From assembly GCA_950295325.1 (NCBI GenBank), contig OX485803.1, positions 2,046,001-2,110,000 on the forward strand: a DNA stretch of 64,000 bases, in the 5' to 3' direction. Position 1 is the first letter of the stretch; every line of letters begins with the position of its first letter. Below are positions 1 through 14,040 of the stretch, piece by piece. The notes under the pieces were generated by a model that saw only the letters and a program-made list of their open reading frames with translations, was not told where the DNA came from and searched no databases. The position numbers were made by a program, and so were the translations under genes. Source of the stretch: Polytrichum commune. Lineage: Eukaryota; Streptophyta; Polytrichopsida; Polytrichales; Polytrichaceae.

Positions 1-2338
1 AGAGGCACCTATTCCCAATCAGGGTCTCATCGGCAACTTATAAGATATTGAAATATTAATCAGGTTGGGATTGAATTTCAATCAGGCCGGACCAATGATG
101 GCATGACACATGTCCTAGTTTTGAGTGCTAAAGTGAGAAGGAGTGAGAGGTTTAAATAGATGGTCATGGCAAATTCTAGACATTGGAAATATGTTCGGGC
201 CAACATTTGACTTTAAATATGAAATTTATTAATTTCAAGTCCTAGTACTCTCAATGTAGAGAATAAAACTATTAAAAAAATCCTTCTTATGTCTATCTTC
301 CTATACTAGAAAATTTACACCACCTTGTACTTCTTCGAATCTGGCGCAAAATTTCTTAAGTGATTGGTTATGGGTGCCTCTACTATAGTATTAATAGCCA
401 ACTTGCCTCCGTCGGTCCAAGGGTTTACTTTGGAATAATTTAATAACTGGCTAGTGCTGATCATTCGAGACAGTTGTAGTTAGATGCCTTATATTTGGCA
501 TCCATCATAAGTCACTGATATTTCACAGTTACATGACATTGGCAAATTTTGAAACCTGAGTCGGATCGGCTCTTGAGTCTCTTGTAACTTATTGTGTCAA
601 AGGGTTGGCCACATGAAATGGTGCTCGATTGAGAGGCCAGTCGAGTGTGTCTTAAGGGCATGTTTACACAAAAGTCATTAGCCCATGGTTATTGAGAATA
701 CTTGAATTCTCATTGGTTGGAAGTGTCATGGGCTCGGGCTTTAGGTTTACATGAGAGTAATTTTGGGTTATAATTCACAATATTTTCAATGGACGAAAAA
801 CTTGGAAACTCACATGACAAGCATGGATAATGATGGTTGGGGATTGTAAGAGAATTTTCCAAAATAACTCTTGAAGGTAGGCCTGATAGAATGTGTGATG
901 GAAATTTGGCTTTACTCTAAGGGTTTGTGACTTCCAAAAGACTTTGGGTTGTAGTCCATGTACTTCGCTATGCTCTCATACCATGATCATTTGAGAGCCA
1001 TGGCCTAACACCTTTTGTATTATGTAGGCCCTTAACATTTATATTTGAAGGTCGGCCCATGATAACACATGATTCAATTTCAATGTACTATAGTATAAGC
1101 TTTGGACACTTTTAAAAGCCCTCACAATTTTGTGGTCATGGCCCTTGGCGGTAGGGTAAAGCCACCCTAAGCACACTTTCACGTGTTAGTTGTTCTAGCA
1201 AAACAACATAGGGCTTACAAAATTGGCGAAGCTTTCACAGGTATCGCCAAGCATATCATTGGCCGAGCACTTTCATCTGGAGTACGGAGGAGGAGGGGGG
1301 CATACGGCACACATGATATGTGGATTTTGTCAAAACTACAAGTTGGAATGTCCTGCTTATATCATTAACCAATTTTGAATGTTCTATGAGTGGATTTAGT
1401 GAGGTTTACATCTTCCTAAAGCCATTGAAAGCCATTCAGGTTTCACACTTCATGGGAAATGATAGACACACACAACCACAAATATGAGGCGATATGTTTT
1501 GGTTTGAAAGTGAATTGCCACCATTTGTATAAAGGTTTTGCTTTTTGTCTCGTGAAATTTTTGATGAAAGTATGAAAATGAATGAATCTAATATTTGAAG
1601 ACCAACCCAGTGAGGCACCTTTTATCCACAAATATAGAAACCAATGCAAGGGTCTTGTAAGAAACGCCACACTTTGCGGTGAGTATGTACTTGCCCATAC
1701 TCGCCTCTTAATTGGTAGCAATTATTTCTAAATTCAATAAAACATGCAAACTATTTAAATTGAAAAGCACACACAAACGCAACTCTAAAGTGGCCAAAAA
1801 ATGGGATTATCCACACATTCAAAATAAAACTACACAAAAATTCCAATACTCATATTTATATAAAAAGTCAAAAGAAAAAACCATTGTCCATGATAACTAC
1901 ATTAAATATACCAAATAGTGAGGTTAGTACTAATTCAAGTCACGTGCACAATCTAAAAAAATCTCAAAGTTACTAAGAGTGGAAGTTATTATTGACTGGC
2001 ACCAAATTCATGACGATGGTATATTATATGCTCATTATATATTGAGAATATATTATTCCAACCCTCACTTGATATATTTAAGGTACTAAATTATATGTTT
2101 CTTGAGGTCACTGGTCATGCGAGTCAAACATTAGATATAGAGCACTGCTTGAGCATAGTGACAGAACATCCCAAGCATCCAACGATCCAAACAAGTCGGG
2201 GTTAAGTCTCCAGAAGGCAGCTTGAGGAGGATTTGAGGAGCTCTTCACCCAGTCACATCCAGGGAGATTTTCGGGCACAATCAATCAAAATCCATACATT
2301 AAATACCATCACATGGTATATTTAATGTACTAAATACC
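1..2338. repeat. Dispersed repeat R1, copy a
   Basis: Non-coding repeat abutting the 3' end of ANK-A. The same text, in the same order, recurs at 16,119-18,480 and, with changes, at 7,636-9,900, 25,721-28,450 and 44,761-46,010. Landmarks are a G-rich tract near 1,290 followed by an ACGGCACACATGATATGTGG-like stretch, and a block near 2,150-2,290 seen again at 18,290 and 28,320. Only short chance reading frames occur. I found no terminal repeats or coding capacity that would classify it. Confidence 0.8.
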
Positions 2339-5300
2339 TTACATATATTTCCACCTATACCATCTACGTAGGACCCACCTATATGGGACCTTCAAGACCT
2401 TCCCAAATGTCTCCTCCCATACCTTAAATAAGACCCTCTCAAACCACCTACACATCTCCGGATACATTAGTCGCATCACCCGGTTTAAAAATAATACAAT
2501 CCCAATCAAACAAGCAAATCCGCCCACTAAGGCCGGATAAGATGTCCAACGCAAATTAAAAAAACTTGTGTGTTTAGGCATAACTGCTATTGAGGCTGTT
2601 GCATAGGAGACAAGAATACTAACTACTGACAATAAGAGGACACAAATGGCTGAGGCCACAGTGTTCCGAGTGCGACCCAATTCGTTCAAGAGTGCTTGCT
2701 GTGGCATTGGAAGAGATGGCACAACTGCAAGCATGATGGATGCAATAGCAAGATAGAATGACAAGCTATTGCTCACCATAAAAATCTTGACATAGGGGTC
2801 CCAAACATGTGCGTAGCCAGTATTGTCCGAGGTAGGAGAAAGTTGCATTGACGGATCCGATCCATAACTTAGTGGTGGTTGTAGTGGACCCACATAGGAA
2901 GCGGTTGCAATCAATGCTCCGATAACTGAGATAGCATTTCCTCCTTGATTGAGATTATTCCTTAAATCAAGTGCTTCTTTGGCCATTTTTTCATGCCACC
3001 AAATGACGAACTCATCATCATTGATTCCACGCCCCGGATTTGCAATTCTCCCATAAACGTCCTTTTGCCATATGTCCACCCCTGCTTGAAGAAGCATATT
3101 GATGCACCCTTTCCTCCCATTATACCTTTTGTTGACTCGCTCATCTTGTCCATTATACCTTTTGTTGACTCGCTCATCTTGTGGCGATAATTCATATAGT
3201 CCATCCAACCATGCAACATTGGGAACATCTTTGGCACAAACATATGGATAGGCTTGTCTGGCTGTTGTCATTGTTTTCCAAGTGCAACCGTCATAATCAT
3301 TGCAAGGCTCAATCAATCCATTCGCCGCATAGTGTAAGCATGTTCGTCCTTCTGGGTCCCTCTCAAATGGATCACAATGCTCATCATTCAAGACTTCACG
3401 GAGAATCTCTATATTACCCAAAGATGCAGCTAAACATATAATTGGAATTTCATAAGGCGCTACTCGAGCCTCCTATAATCCAAATACAACAACCAACAAG
3501 TCAATCCTCATTTCATCATGTTGGAATGTAATGTAAACATTTGAAACACACATTCCCTACTACCATCAATACCTCTTATGGTCCCTTTCAAATAAATCGT
3601 AGTCTATTCAATTAATACATACTCCCATATCACCTCTTTTGACTTTATTGTTAAGTGTCACAAATGAAATTTTAGGGTCATAATAATGCATGTGAAGCAT
3701 CAATTCTATCACCCACCATGATTTTTGAAAGCCATGAGCTACAAAGACCTACATTAGAAGAAAAAAAAGTAAAAAACAAAAATTATTATACAAACAAAAG
3801 ACCTTTTTATGAGGCATTCAATTTACAAAATTTGTTGTGGTAATATGTAAATCCACCTTCAGATTTGGAATAAAATTTACATCCAAATATGTTGAATATC
3901 AAAAATAGAAGTGTGTTGAAAATTAGAACGTTGTATTGATTGACAGTTAGCAAACGAGACTGAAAGAGTTTCTACAAGAAATACCTAAATCCGTTTGGAT
4001 TCATATAGATAGTGATGCTAACACTTCATATTTTGCCGCAATTTAAATGCAAAGATGTTCAAATACATATCAACCCACTGCACCACAAACAAAACATAAT
4101 TAGGGATCCATTGGAAAAGGATTCTCACCTCAACAAAGAATATGAATGAATTTTGGGATGATAAGATATTCACTATGTCCTCATTCCCCAACAACAGCGC
4201 CAGTGACATCGCGGACCAAGTTCCACCAAATGGAACCTCTCGACCCGTATCGGCGCAGTATATATCCCTTGATATCCTACGGAACCAAATTGTTAATCGT
4301 AATTCCATTTTATTTGTTATTAGCTTAATAAATTCTGCATTCCTGTGGAGGATGGCTAAATGTAGGGCTGTGCAATATTCTCCTTCTCCACCCCCATCCA
4401 GATAACAATCATCAGTTCTTACTTCAAGAAATAGCATTAAATAAAAAAAGTCATTGAGCCGCAATTTCCCAAGTAAGGTATGAATATCTGAGTGAGGTTG
4501 GGTGGCAGCCAAGTGCACGGGAGTCCATCCCCTACCATCTCGCACGCCCAAGTACGGCTCCTCTTCTCCAATATCTTCAGGATCATGATGACCTCTAATA
4601 CTAACAAACTGGCTCCTCTCCTTCATTTCCAAGCACCTAAATAAATTCCCCAACACCTCCTTCCTACCCTTGTCAGGTGCAACTGCTATGGCAACATGCA
4701 GCGGAGTCCTCCCTTGGAAATCTCGGAGCTGCATCAGCTCAATCACCCGCTCTTTACCATCCTCACGGCACTGCTTTATAACATCCGCAACAAACTCCTG
4801 GTCATCTACTCTTGAGCAAGCATGGTGGAAGAGGAACAGGTACCCGTATATCTCATAGCTACCGAAGTTGTAGTCCATGTTCCTCGCAAACGATTCCATC
4901 AAACCCTCATAACCCCCCACAGCAGTCCCCTTATTCCACACGAGGGTTATCCTCTGCTCTATACTCTTTATAATATCCCGAGTAAGTTCGTACTTACTGA
5001 GCCAGCCATGAGCTGAAAGTTCTAAATCGGGTGTAAATGTTTCATCTTCAATCATGAAGTCGTCATTAATTTTCTTCTGTTCCCTCGAGAAGTACCCAAC
5101 AATGTGGAAAGCTATGTCTACAGCCGCCATCGCGCACCTGCCATCGATTGCTCGTGTAAGCTGTTCTGGAAATTCTTTTGTGATAGCCGCAGAGGGGTAA
5201 AAACCTCGAATGGTGTCCACTAATTCCAAGCTTCCCTGTATTGCAGCCACGTGCAAGGCCGTTCGCCCTGCCTTGCCAGTTTTTAGCAATAAATCACTTC

Positions 5301-6704
5301 CCTCCTCCTGCGTAAGAAGATTCATTAGCGTTTTACAATCTTTACGCTCAATTGCTTGATACCATTCCGTGGAGGCTTCAGCCAAGGAAAGTACTACTTC
5401 AGGGGTCTGGTGTCCAACACCTCCTTTGCCGATGTCCGACCCTGCAGAAGCTTTTTCCCTCCTGCAAAACTTACGTCAAAATTGTGCTTCCAGAACTTTA
5501 TTGCTGCTCAGAGGAAAAAGAATTGGTGGGCTCTTGAATCCATAATCCCAGAGACTTTACAACCTGTAACAATACTTTAAAGCTACAGGCAAATGACCTC
5601 AGAATCTAGACACCTTGTATACATGTGGACCACAAGAAGCATATACAATGAAAAATGCAATGTAGCAGGTTATCTAGGATGTTTTTATAAAATCGAGTGC
5701 AAATTAGCCCCGGTGGAGAGCTTAAATTAACCTATCAAGTGATTTTTTTTGATATATTGAACTCTGTTATTTATTTATTTACTTATTTATTTAGAGACAA
5801 TTCCAACAAAGCCAACGCCAGGATAATTAGAGACCAAAGATTCTCTGTTATATATTGGTAGACACACCCACGCTGATGAATCGAATAGAACTTGCCCTAG
5901 CAATGATTTACCTGACACAAGTTCCCAGGAATATGGTGGACATCTGAATGCCTAATAAGTTACCTTAAGCCTTCTTGGGAGGCTCGACTCACAGCGGCTT
6001 GCTTCTTGGAAGTCCTGCCCGCCACTCCCAACGGAGAAGGACTGCGAGCCAAAAACGAACGCAAAGCCCATTCAGTATAAAGCTTCTTCGAAGGTCCCCC
6101 AACATGCTTCGATGAAAAGCAGTGGAATCTATGGAATGCAAAAATCGCCACTTATTTGACAAGTCTCACTAACTTGCAGCTTAAGAAGGGTTCCGCGAAT
6201 ATATACATGCAGTGCTTAGAAGAAACTTCCGAAGTCTTAGTAACAGAGTAACTTACGATGATCTTGAGAGGTTGGAGCCTTTTTGAGTTCGAGGATCTGC
6301 ACTTTCTGAGACAGTCGAACCAGCTCCATCTCTCTTCATGGCTTTCATTCGGCATGTCAACAAAACACATAGTTCTAAAATCAAAGCACTGTCATGAGCG
6401 CCACAGTTTTGAAACATCCAAGAATAGTCGACTCTAAAGTTCAAACCCAACCTTATAGTCATGCTGGCTCCCGAAATTATGTTGTAGAAATCATCATATA
6501 GAAATATCCCTGTTACTCTCCAATCTTCGTCCTACATTATAACAATTCCCTTCATACATTAACCCAATTCCCTTTGTAAGACGAAAATGGAATCAAAAGT
6601 CCTCATGGTGTACCTGGCACCGCACCAGAGGAAGATGCACCTGGCTGTCCAACATCCTGCTCGGACGTCTGAGGACCTGTTGGTACCTCAGCTATTGGCT
6701 CCAT
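2339..6704 (-). CDS. ANK-A: ankyrin-repeat protein with C-terminal PGG-type membrane domain
   Basis: Predicted exons on the minus strand are 6704-6614, 6374-6257, 6128-5964, 5461-4129 and 3472-2339. All introns are GT-AG and phases match across every junction, giving 946 residues from the ATG at 6704 to the stop at 2339-2341. Residues 1-150 are Ser/Lys-rich without a recognised domain. Ankyrin-like units lie near residues 186-215, 371-405, 431-460, 483-510, 539-565 and 575-625, with motifs such as RTALHVAAIQG, RTPLHVAIAV and TALHLAILH. From about 736 there is a PGG-type domain: a first hydrophobic segment (AISVIGALIATASYVGPL), then three more near 801-821, 840-864 and 880-898. Plant relatives of this architecture (ACD6, ITN1 type) sit in membranes and act in defence or salt and ABA responses; that role is family knowledge, not shown here. 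The first exon start is inferred from the duplicate, which conserves it. Confidence 0.8.
3117..3182 (-). repeat. 33-bp direct duplication inside the ANK-A coding sequence
   Basis: Two perfect 33-bp units in tandem add eleven residues (DERVNKRYNGQ appears twice) between the last ankyrin unit and the PGG domain. The frame is kept. ANK-B has only one diverged unit at the equivalent place, so the duplication is probably recent and private to ANK-A. Confidence 0.85.
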
Positions 6705-7635
6705 TCAAACGCTCCAAGCAACCAAAAACTGCACAGATTTTCGGTTGTGATTTCATTTATGTTTAGGAATGATTGTAAGCAGTGGACCAAAACAAGAAAG
6801 TACTCCAACACTCATACAATTGGAAACCCTTCAATGAAGGCCTCCACCCAATCAAGTGCCTCTCTTGTCCACGACAACAGGTTTCGCTGATGACCGCTAG
6901 ATCGACAACCACCATCACTATTGATACAGGGCTACGTGGAGACCGGAATGCATTCGATCCCCAAGATACAAAATACGCAAACTATGCTCATCCGGGGACC
7001 AGTTCCACACTGGGAGCACATGTTTCATCGTAATGCACAGCAAAAAGGAAAACTGTGAAGATGCTAACAATGTTTTAAAGTGACACGGAAGCGGATGAAG
7101 AAAGTAAAGTGCCTAAACTCGCAACACATGTGATAGTAAACTGTCTCGAGTTCCATGTGGAGATCCTGTTAATCCGCTAGCACACTGCAGTCGCAAACAC
7201 ACACCTACAGTTAAGTTAGATTGCAAATGTTATTGAAGGTGAGGGTTACCTTCAAGTGGTCGCGGCACTGATAAACTACAAGATCAACACCTTGCAGAGT
7301 GCAGAGTTCTCGCGGGAGCTCCTCCTTGCGCTGGTAAGTACTCACAGGAGCAACAGCGCACACGATCTCCAATATATGTGCGTCACAGGAGGATGGGATA
7401 TTTGAACTTCTTGTGTTTCACCGATTGCTGGGCCAAAACAGAACCTAGAAATGTGGGAGGAACGGATGTCAGCCAGGCCGACTTGCGATGAAGAGAAGGC
7501 CACTCATCCACTTTTGAAGACGCTGCTTCCGAAACGGAGATTGGTTCGCCAAGGTAAAAACCAAAAGGCCGAGATTTAACGTATGCTTACGTCGAGGAGC
7601 TCGGCAGTTTCAAAGTCAGTGAATTTTATTTCTTG
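6705..7635 (-). other. Upstream region of ANK-A
   Basis: This stretch lies 5' of the ANK-A start codon and matches 23,638-24,839 upstream of ANK-B. It should hold the promoter and perhaps non-coding 5' exons. Conservation is similar to that of the introns. I see no convincing TATA box or further coding exon. The homology to copy B ends near 7,635, where R1 copy b begins. Confidence 0.5.
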
Positions 7636-9960
7636 AACCACATGAAATGGTGTTCGATTGAGAGCCCCGTCGAGTGTGTCTTAGGAGATGTTTACAAAAA
7701 AAGCCATTAGGCCATGGTCATGGAGAGTACAGTACTTGAATGCTCTTTGGTCGAAAGTGTCATGGGCTCTCGCTTTAGGTTTACACGAGGCTAATTATGG
7801 ATTATGGTCCACAACATTTTCAATGAGTGAAAAACTTACTGGGAAACTCACATGGCAAGGATGGATAATGTTGGTTGGGGATTGTAAGAGAATTTTCCAT
7901 GACGACTTTTGAAGGTAGGCTTGGTAGAATGTGTGGTGGAAATTTGGGTTTACTCGAAGGGTTTGTGACTTCCAAAAAACTTTGGGTTGTAATCCGTGTT
8001 CTTTATCGGTGTGCCATGATCCTTTGAGAGCCATGGCCAAATACCTTTAGTGTAAATAGGCCCTTAATATTATATTTGAAGGTCGGCCCATGACCACACA
8101 TTACAAATTTCAGATTTGTAACAACTTCAATTTCAAATTATCTTAGTATAAGCTTTGGACAATTTCAAAAACCCTCACAATTTGTGGTCATGTACCTTGG
8201 CAAACATTCATTTGTTAGTTGTTCTAGCAAAACAACATGGGGTTTACAAATATCGGCGAAGCTTTCATGGGTATCGCTAAACATCTTATTCGCCGAGCAC
8301 TTTCATGTGGAGTACGGTGGAGGAGGGGGGGGGGCATACGGCACACATGATATGTATATTTTATCAAAAGTGCAAGTTGGAATGTCATCCTCATATCATT
8401 TACCAACTTTGAATGTTCTATGAGTGGATTTAGTGAGGTTTACATCTCTCCTAAAGCCAATGAAAGCCATTCAAGTTTCCCACTTCATGCGAAATGGTGG
8501 ACACACATAATCACAAATACGAGGTGATATATTTTGGTTTGAAAGTAAACTGCCACGATTTGTATAATGGTTTTGGTTTTGGTCTTGTGAATTTTTGGAC
8601 AAAATTATGAAAAATAATGAATCTAATCTTTAAAGACCAACCCAGTGAGGCACCTTTTATCCACAAATATAGAAACCAATGCAAGGGTCATGTAAGAAAC
8701 GCCACACTTTATGGTGAGTATGTACTTGCCCATACTGGCCTCGTACTTGGTAGCAATTATTTCTAAATTCAATAAAACATTCAAACTATGTAAAGTCCAA
8801 GGCAAACACAAAGGCAACTCTACAGTCGCCAAAACATGGGATTACCCACACATTCCAAATATGATTACACAAAAAAATTCCAATACTCATTTTTAAATAG
8901 AAGGTCAAAGAAAAAACCATTGTCCTTGATAACTACATTAGATAAACCAAATAGTGAGGGTGGTACTAATTCAAGTCACATGCACAATCTAGCCAAATCT
9001 CAAAGTTACTAAGGGTTGAAGTTATCATTGTGTGACACCAAATTCGTGATGACGTAAATAATATGCTCATTTAACATAGATTCAAGAAAATTAGTGTGTG
9101 CTTGTAATGCTTGGCAGTGGATAGTGCCAAGTGTTAATACCCTTAGTGATTAATGCCAAGTGCTAGTATTTTCATGTGATTTGTTGGTACTTTAAGTGAA
9201 TAATGCCTAGTGTTTAGATGAACAATCCTTCCTAGATCTTTTGGTGGCACTCATTCATAACGCAAAGAAATTTAGTATCACCTTCAATAATTTCCCATCC
9301 TTGCTAATTTCCCACACTCATAAATTGGTATATGTAGTGTACTAAATCATTTGTTTCTCGTGGTCACTGGTCATGTGTATACAACATAAGATATAGAACA
9401 TTGCTCGAGCATAGTGACTGTCACAGCTTAAATGAAAATTCTTTGTATTCCGGTGTTAATTAAATTACTAGTTTTCAAAAACTAGTAGGGAATTTAAATA
9501 AGATGACAATATCTAAGTTGGGTAGACAACGCCAAAGATCTTCATACTCCTATTTGAAGACTTCTAGAGAATATTTATATTGTTTGTAGTTATAAGTTAT
9601 TATTTCATACGCGTTGTATATATTAAAAACTCTTATTACTTACATTTTTGTATTCACTCGATAATATGACAACTTTACACCATTTGTCATATTAATGAGA
9701 AGATGACATCTTGATAATATGACTTTTTGTGTGTTTCCCAAAGGCCGGGGATTCGTGGCACTCATGTATTTTCATTAGTGAGAGTTCATTCATCTTTGCA
9801 AATGAGATGAACCACTTTAGACACTACCTTACGTTGTCGGCTCCTTGTCTCAAGAGTTTCAAAAATACCTACTTTTAGTAGTTCTAAATAATCCTAGTCT
9901 AATCTAATACTTGAGGCAATAATACAAAGAGGGTTAGACATTAAAAAAAATTAAATGCCT
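7636..9960. repeat. Dispersed repeat R1, copy b
   Basis: A diverged copy of the R1 text found at 600-2,160, including the G-tract at about 8,325 and the CGGCACACATGATATG-like stretch. From 9,060 it holds short internal repeats around TAATGCCAAGTG. From 9,420 to about 9,760 it continues with text shared with 45,660-46,010 and partly with 48,540-48,770. No gene is seen. Confidence 0.75.
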
Positions 9961-11400
9961 CATATAAAAGCAAGTGGGTGCATCATGCGTTGCCAACCTA
10001 TCATTACTATTCCAATTATTTTAAGAAATTAATATGGGTGGATGTTAAATACCCCCTCACAAATTTTCGGGGTGACAAATCCGGGTTGGGGAAACCCTCT
10101 AAACTTTTTTTTGAACCCGACCAAACTATGTTGCCCATCCCACCCAACTTCAAAAAAACCATTGCCCTTGCATTCTTGAAGGCCGCTTGACTACAAATCC
10201 CATATTGAGTGCACTTCACCTTCAAAGTCTAAAATCCAATATATATGTGCACTTCCAATTAGTAAACAAGCAATTGATTGGGATTTCTTCCGCAAGTGAA
10301 ACCATCAATGAAGCACGTAATTATCTTGGTCGTCAAAAACATTACAAAATCCTCATTAACATTGAAATTATAATTTTATGACTTACTATTTAAATTTATC
10401 TTTGTCATTCTAATGATAGATTAGTGCAAGTGTTCATAAGATAATCAAAATGAAACAATGAAGATAGAATATAAAAACATATAAATAAATTATTATAGAT
10501 AAATAAATTTTATTTTTTAGGTAATATAATATGAGGTATAAGTAAATGGTATGTTATTTGGAATTAGACTTGTGAGACAATGTTATGGATGGGGTATACT
10601 CAAAAAATCACAAGTTTCTGACTATAGCCTATCTTGAATTATTGTAATATTTTATCCTCATCGTATATTGTATTATTTTTGAAATCACATTGTGTATATT
10701 ATCTTTGTCATTCTAATGATAGATTAGTACAAGTGTTTATAAGATAACCAAAATGAATCAATGAAGATAGAATATAAAACATATAACAAAAATATTATAT
10801 ACAAATCAATTTTATGTTTTAGATAATATAATATGAGGTATAAATAGATGATATGTTATTTGGAATTAGACTTGTGGGACAATGTTATGGATGGGGTATA
10901 CTCAAAAATCCATAAGTTTCTGACTATAGTCAATATGAATTATTGTAATATTTTATCCTCATCATATATTGTATTATCTTTAAATCACATGGTATATACT
11001 ATTTTTTTCAAATAAAATTCATTATATATACAATAATAATAATAATAATTTTGAATTGATTCTTCTGGTTCACTAATTTATCATAAGGTGATATATATTA
11101 TTTTGACATATTACAAATATTTGAGCAATCACCCCCGTGTAAAATAAATGAATTATGAAAAAAAATGTCTATGACAAAACGTCATAATTATATGTTGCAC
11201 ACGTTGATATCTTGCGATATTTATCAAAATAACCATGTGGAATTCAAAGCCACATCATGGCCTTGAAAACAACTCATGGGAGGTTAGAAAATAGGCTTAG
11301 AGCATCCAATGCCACATCATTGCCCCTTGCCAACTACTTGATATTTAAAAAATAACTAGTAGTTCACAATAGCTATGAGGGAGAAAATAGGTCTTACATG
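9961..11400. repeat. AT-rich tract with a roughly 300-bp tandem duplication
   Basis: Two copies of an AT-rich unit lie head to tail, from about 10,397 and about 10,699; both begin TATCTTTGTCATTCTAATGA. A short (ATA)n run lies near 11,030-11,050. The rest is unassigned AT-rich sequence with only short reading frames. Confidence 0.7.
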
Positions 11401-12290
11401 CCAATTCGGAGGGGTTTCACTAAAATAAGCTCCATCCGAGCTTCTTGATGGACTCATCCGATTTTTGTTACCAGATGACTTGACTTGAGTGCCACGAATC
11501 CCGAGCCGTTACGAACGTGTCATACTAAAGAGGGAGATCAGTACAATGATTCCTCTGAAATGAGCGGTAAACTTCCTGAAGTTTCGGACATCAACCCGTT
11601 ATTTCTCAAGCTCGATTACAGGTTCATCTGTAACCAAGCTTAGCGGTCCGTTCTTGCAGTGCCAGTGTCTCCATTCCACAGCTGTGACCTAGGAGGTCCG
11701 AGTGTCTGTACTCACCTCCTCACACCCAACAGTAAGTTTCGGACGAAGGACACGAATCTCGAGCAAAGGAAATGGGGAGATGATTCAGGCAGCAAGGCTG
11801 GAGGCTTGAAAATCAGCAAGAATCGAATTGAATTTGGTAACCAAAGTTAGAAGTAAGAGTTCTCCCCCTGATGCGCACTCAGACTCGGGACTCGGCAGGA
11901 CATGGAACAGTGTCACAATGGATAATTTAAAGGTGTCTGTAACCAAGATTAGCGGTAGGTTCTCGCAGTGCCGTGTCTCCATTCCACAGCCGTCACCTTG
12001 GAGGTCCGAGTGTCTGTACTCACCTCCTCACACCCAACCGTAAGTTACGCGAATCTCAAGCAAAGCAAGTGGGGAGAGGATTCAGGCAGCAAAGGCTGGA
12101 GGCTTGAAAATCAGCAAGAATCGAATCGAATCTGGTAACCAAAGTCAGAAGTAAGAGTTCTCCCCCTGATGCGCACCTGGACATGGGAGGACATGGAACA
12201 GTGTCACAATGGATAATTTAAAGGTGTCTGTAACTCTCCCACCAATTGCAGCGCAACAATGATGTATGTTATGTACAATAATTGTAATCA
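11401..12290. repeat. Tandem duplication of a roughly 300-bp unit, dispersed family
   Basis: A unit at about 11,636-11,943 is repeated at about 11,944-12,233; both share TCTCCATTCCACAGC and GGTAACCAAAG blocks. Fragments of the same family recur at 47,640-47,800 and 52,575-52,960. The beginning (11,510-11,600) matches 46,005-46,100. No coding sequence is recognised. Confidence 0.7.
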
Positions 12291-14040
12291 CTGTTCAGGC
12301 CCAGAAAACAAAATGTTCCCAAAGAAAATGGACCACATGGCAAAGGTTTCACCCCATAACAAGCATGAGACAAAAAATAAAAAAGGTATAATTATATTAT
12401 ATATGATGAATACAAAGCCCCAGTAAAATGTGGAGGTTTCTCGGTACCTTGTGGATTGGGAGACCCATGTCATTGAGACGTTGTGAATGGAGGGTGTGGT
12501 TTCGTGGGCAGACCACATCCAAGCCATCCATTCACGGCACCCCATCCTACGGTCTACGAAACCGCTACGGCAGCCCAAAAAAAAACTTTGGACGGATGAA
12601 ATCTCAGCAGATCAAAATCCGATGTTTGCAAGATGAAGGCGTTGTTTGTTAAACCGGTTGTATGAGAGCATTTGTGTGGGATTTTGAAGGTTCCCATAGG
12701 GTTCCCAACTTTCCCAATGGAGTTCCCCTTTGACTAGAGGTCTCGTACAACTGGTTAAATTTCATTTCATTACCATGTTGGTCATCAAAAGGGGTTTGGA
12801 GTTCATGGTTAATACCCTTGGCTCTACCTTTGGGAACGAAGAGGTGGGACTTCGTTTCCCCTCGTTGGCACCATCTCTTCTACAAGTCCTTTAAATGGAG
12901 GATTGAGTTTGAAAAAATTCATCCTAGATTCAGAAGTGAACGGAGGTGGAGGTTTCATCCAACGTGAAGTTTTTCAAGCTCTACCCAAGGGGAAGAGAAG
13001 CCAGAGGTTGGGGCAGCATAAGAGGAGCCTTTAGATTTGTCACATTGCAATCGACGGCCGAGATCTTCCTAGCGCACAACCACAAGGGAGGCGTTCACAA
13101 CTCCTCGTTGACGCGGCCAAGAGACCTCCCCATGTTAGTACATCATATTTTGAATGTATTGATAGTAGAATGGGGAGACCTCCCAGTTCAAACTGAAAGA
13201 CATTTTGACTTGTTTAGAGTGAGCATATTTCCAAGCATCATCGGGAAATCTCCCGGTGTGACTCCAAAGGTCAACATTGGAGAATCCACTAAAATCAACG
13301 AGAGGCCTCCCGTTATCATAACCAATGAAAATTTCAAATAAACAAATCTATGAGATCATTTACAAGAAGAATGATTACTTCCCTTGATGTGGCGTGTAAG
13401 ACACGCATTATAAGAGTTTAGACAAAATAAAATTAGACATATTTCAAAATAAGTAAACACATGAAGTCAAAAAATTCAAAACATCAAATTGTATATATGA
13501 TATACTTCAGGAGAGTTCAAGACAAAAATCTATGAACATAAGATTTCAAGGGTTAAGACATAAAATCTAATGTCGACAATAATATGATTTGGGAAGGGGG
13601 AAAATAAATAAATAAATAAAATCTACATGTGGACAAATAAAATATTGGAGTACTCTCAATGTATGGTCAAGATGAAATGCATTGCAATTTCAAACCAATT
13701 GTAGTATTGCTGATTAAAACAAAACTAATAATATTGATACCTTAAAATAAAAAATATAAATTGTCAAATGATAACCACACGTTATTTAGCCATAAGACTC
13801 ATGCAAATTACAAGAAAAGATAACCCAAATGGCTCCATGGAGTTCAACATGCAACTTTATATGAAAACCATCAAGAACACTTCCAATGTTTCCCCTATCT
13901 TGATTGGAGAGAGAAGTTCCCTAAGTTCTAAATTTCAATGGACATATTTCTTCTCAATTTTTTCTATTTGCACAACAAAAGCATCATTTTTTTGTTTTTT
14001 CTAACTTTGTGGAAATAAACATAAAGCTATATTTTATCCA
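12291..14040. other. Unassigned sequence, partly repeated at 52,700-53,110
   Basis: The first part (12,290-12,430) and the block at 13,130-13,280 match 52,750-52,930 and 52,970-53,110. A plus-strand open frame of 131 codons ends at 13,341, but its second half lies in the repeated text and it resembles no family I know, so it is not called as a gene. From 13,350 to 14,040 the sequence is AT-rich with nothing recognisable. Confidence 0.5.

Noticed and set aside
12946-13341. 131-codon plus-strand frame
   Set aside because: Its second half lies in a dispersed repeat copied at 52,970-53,110 where the frame is not kept, and no family resemblance is seen.
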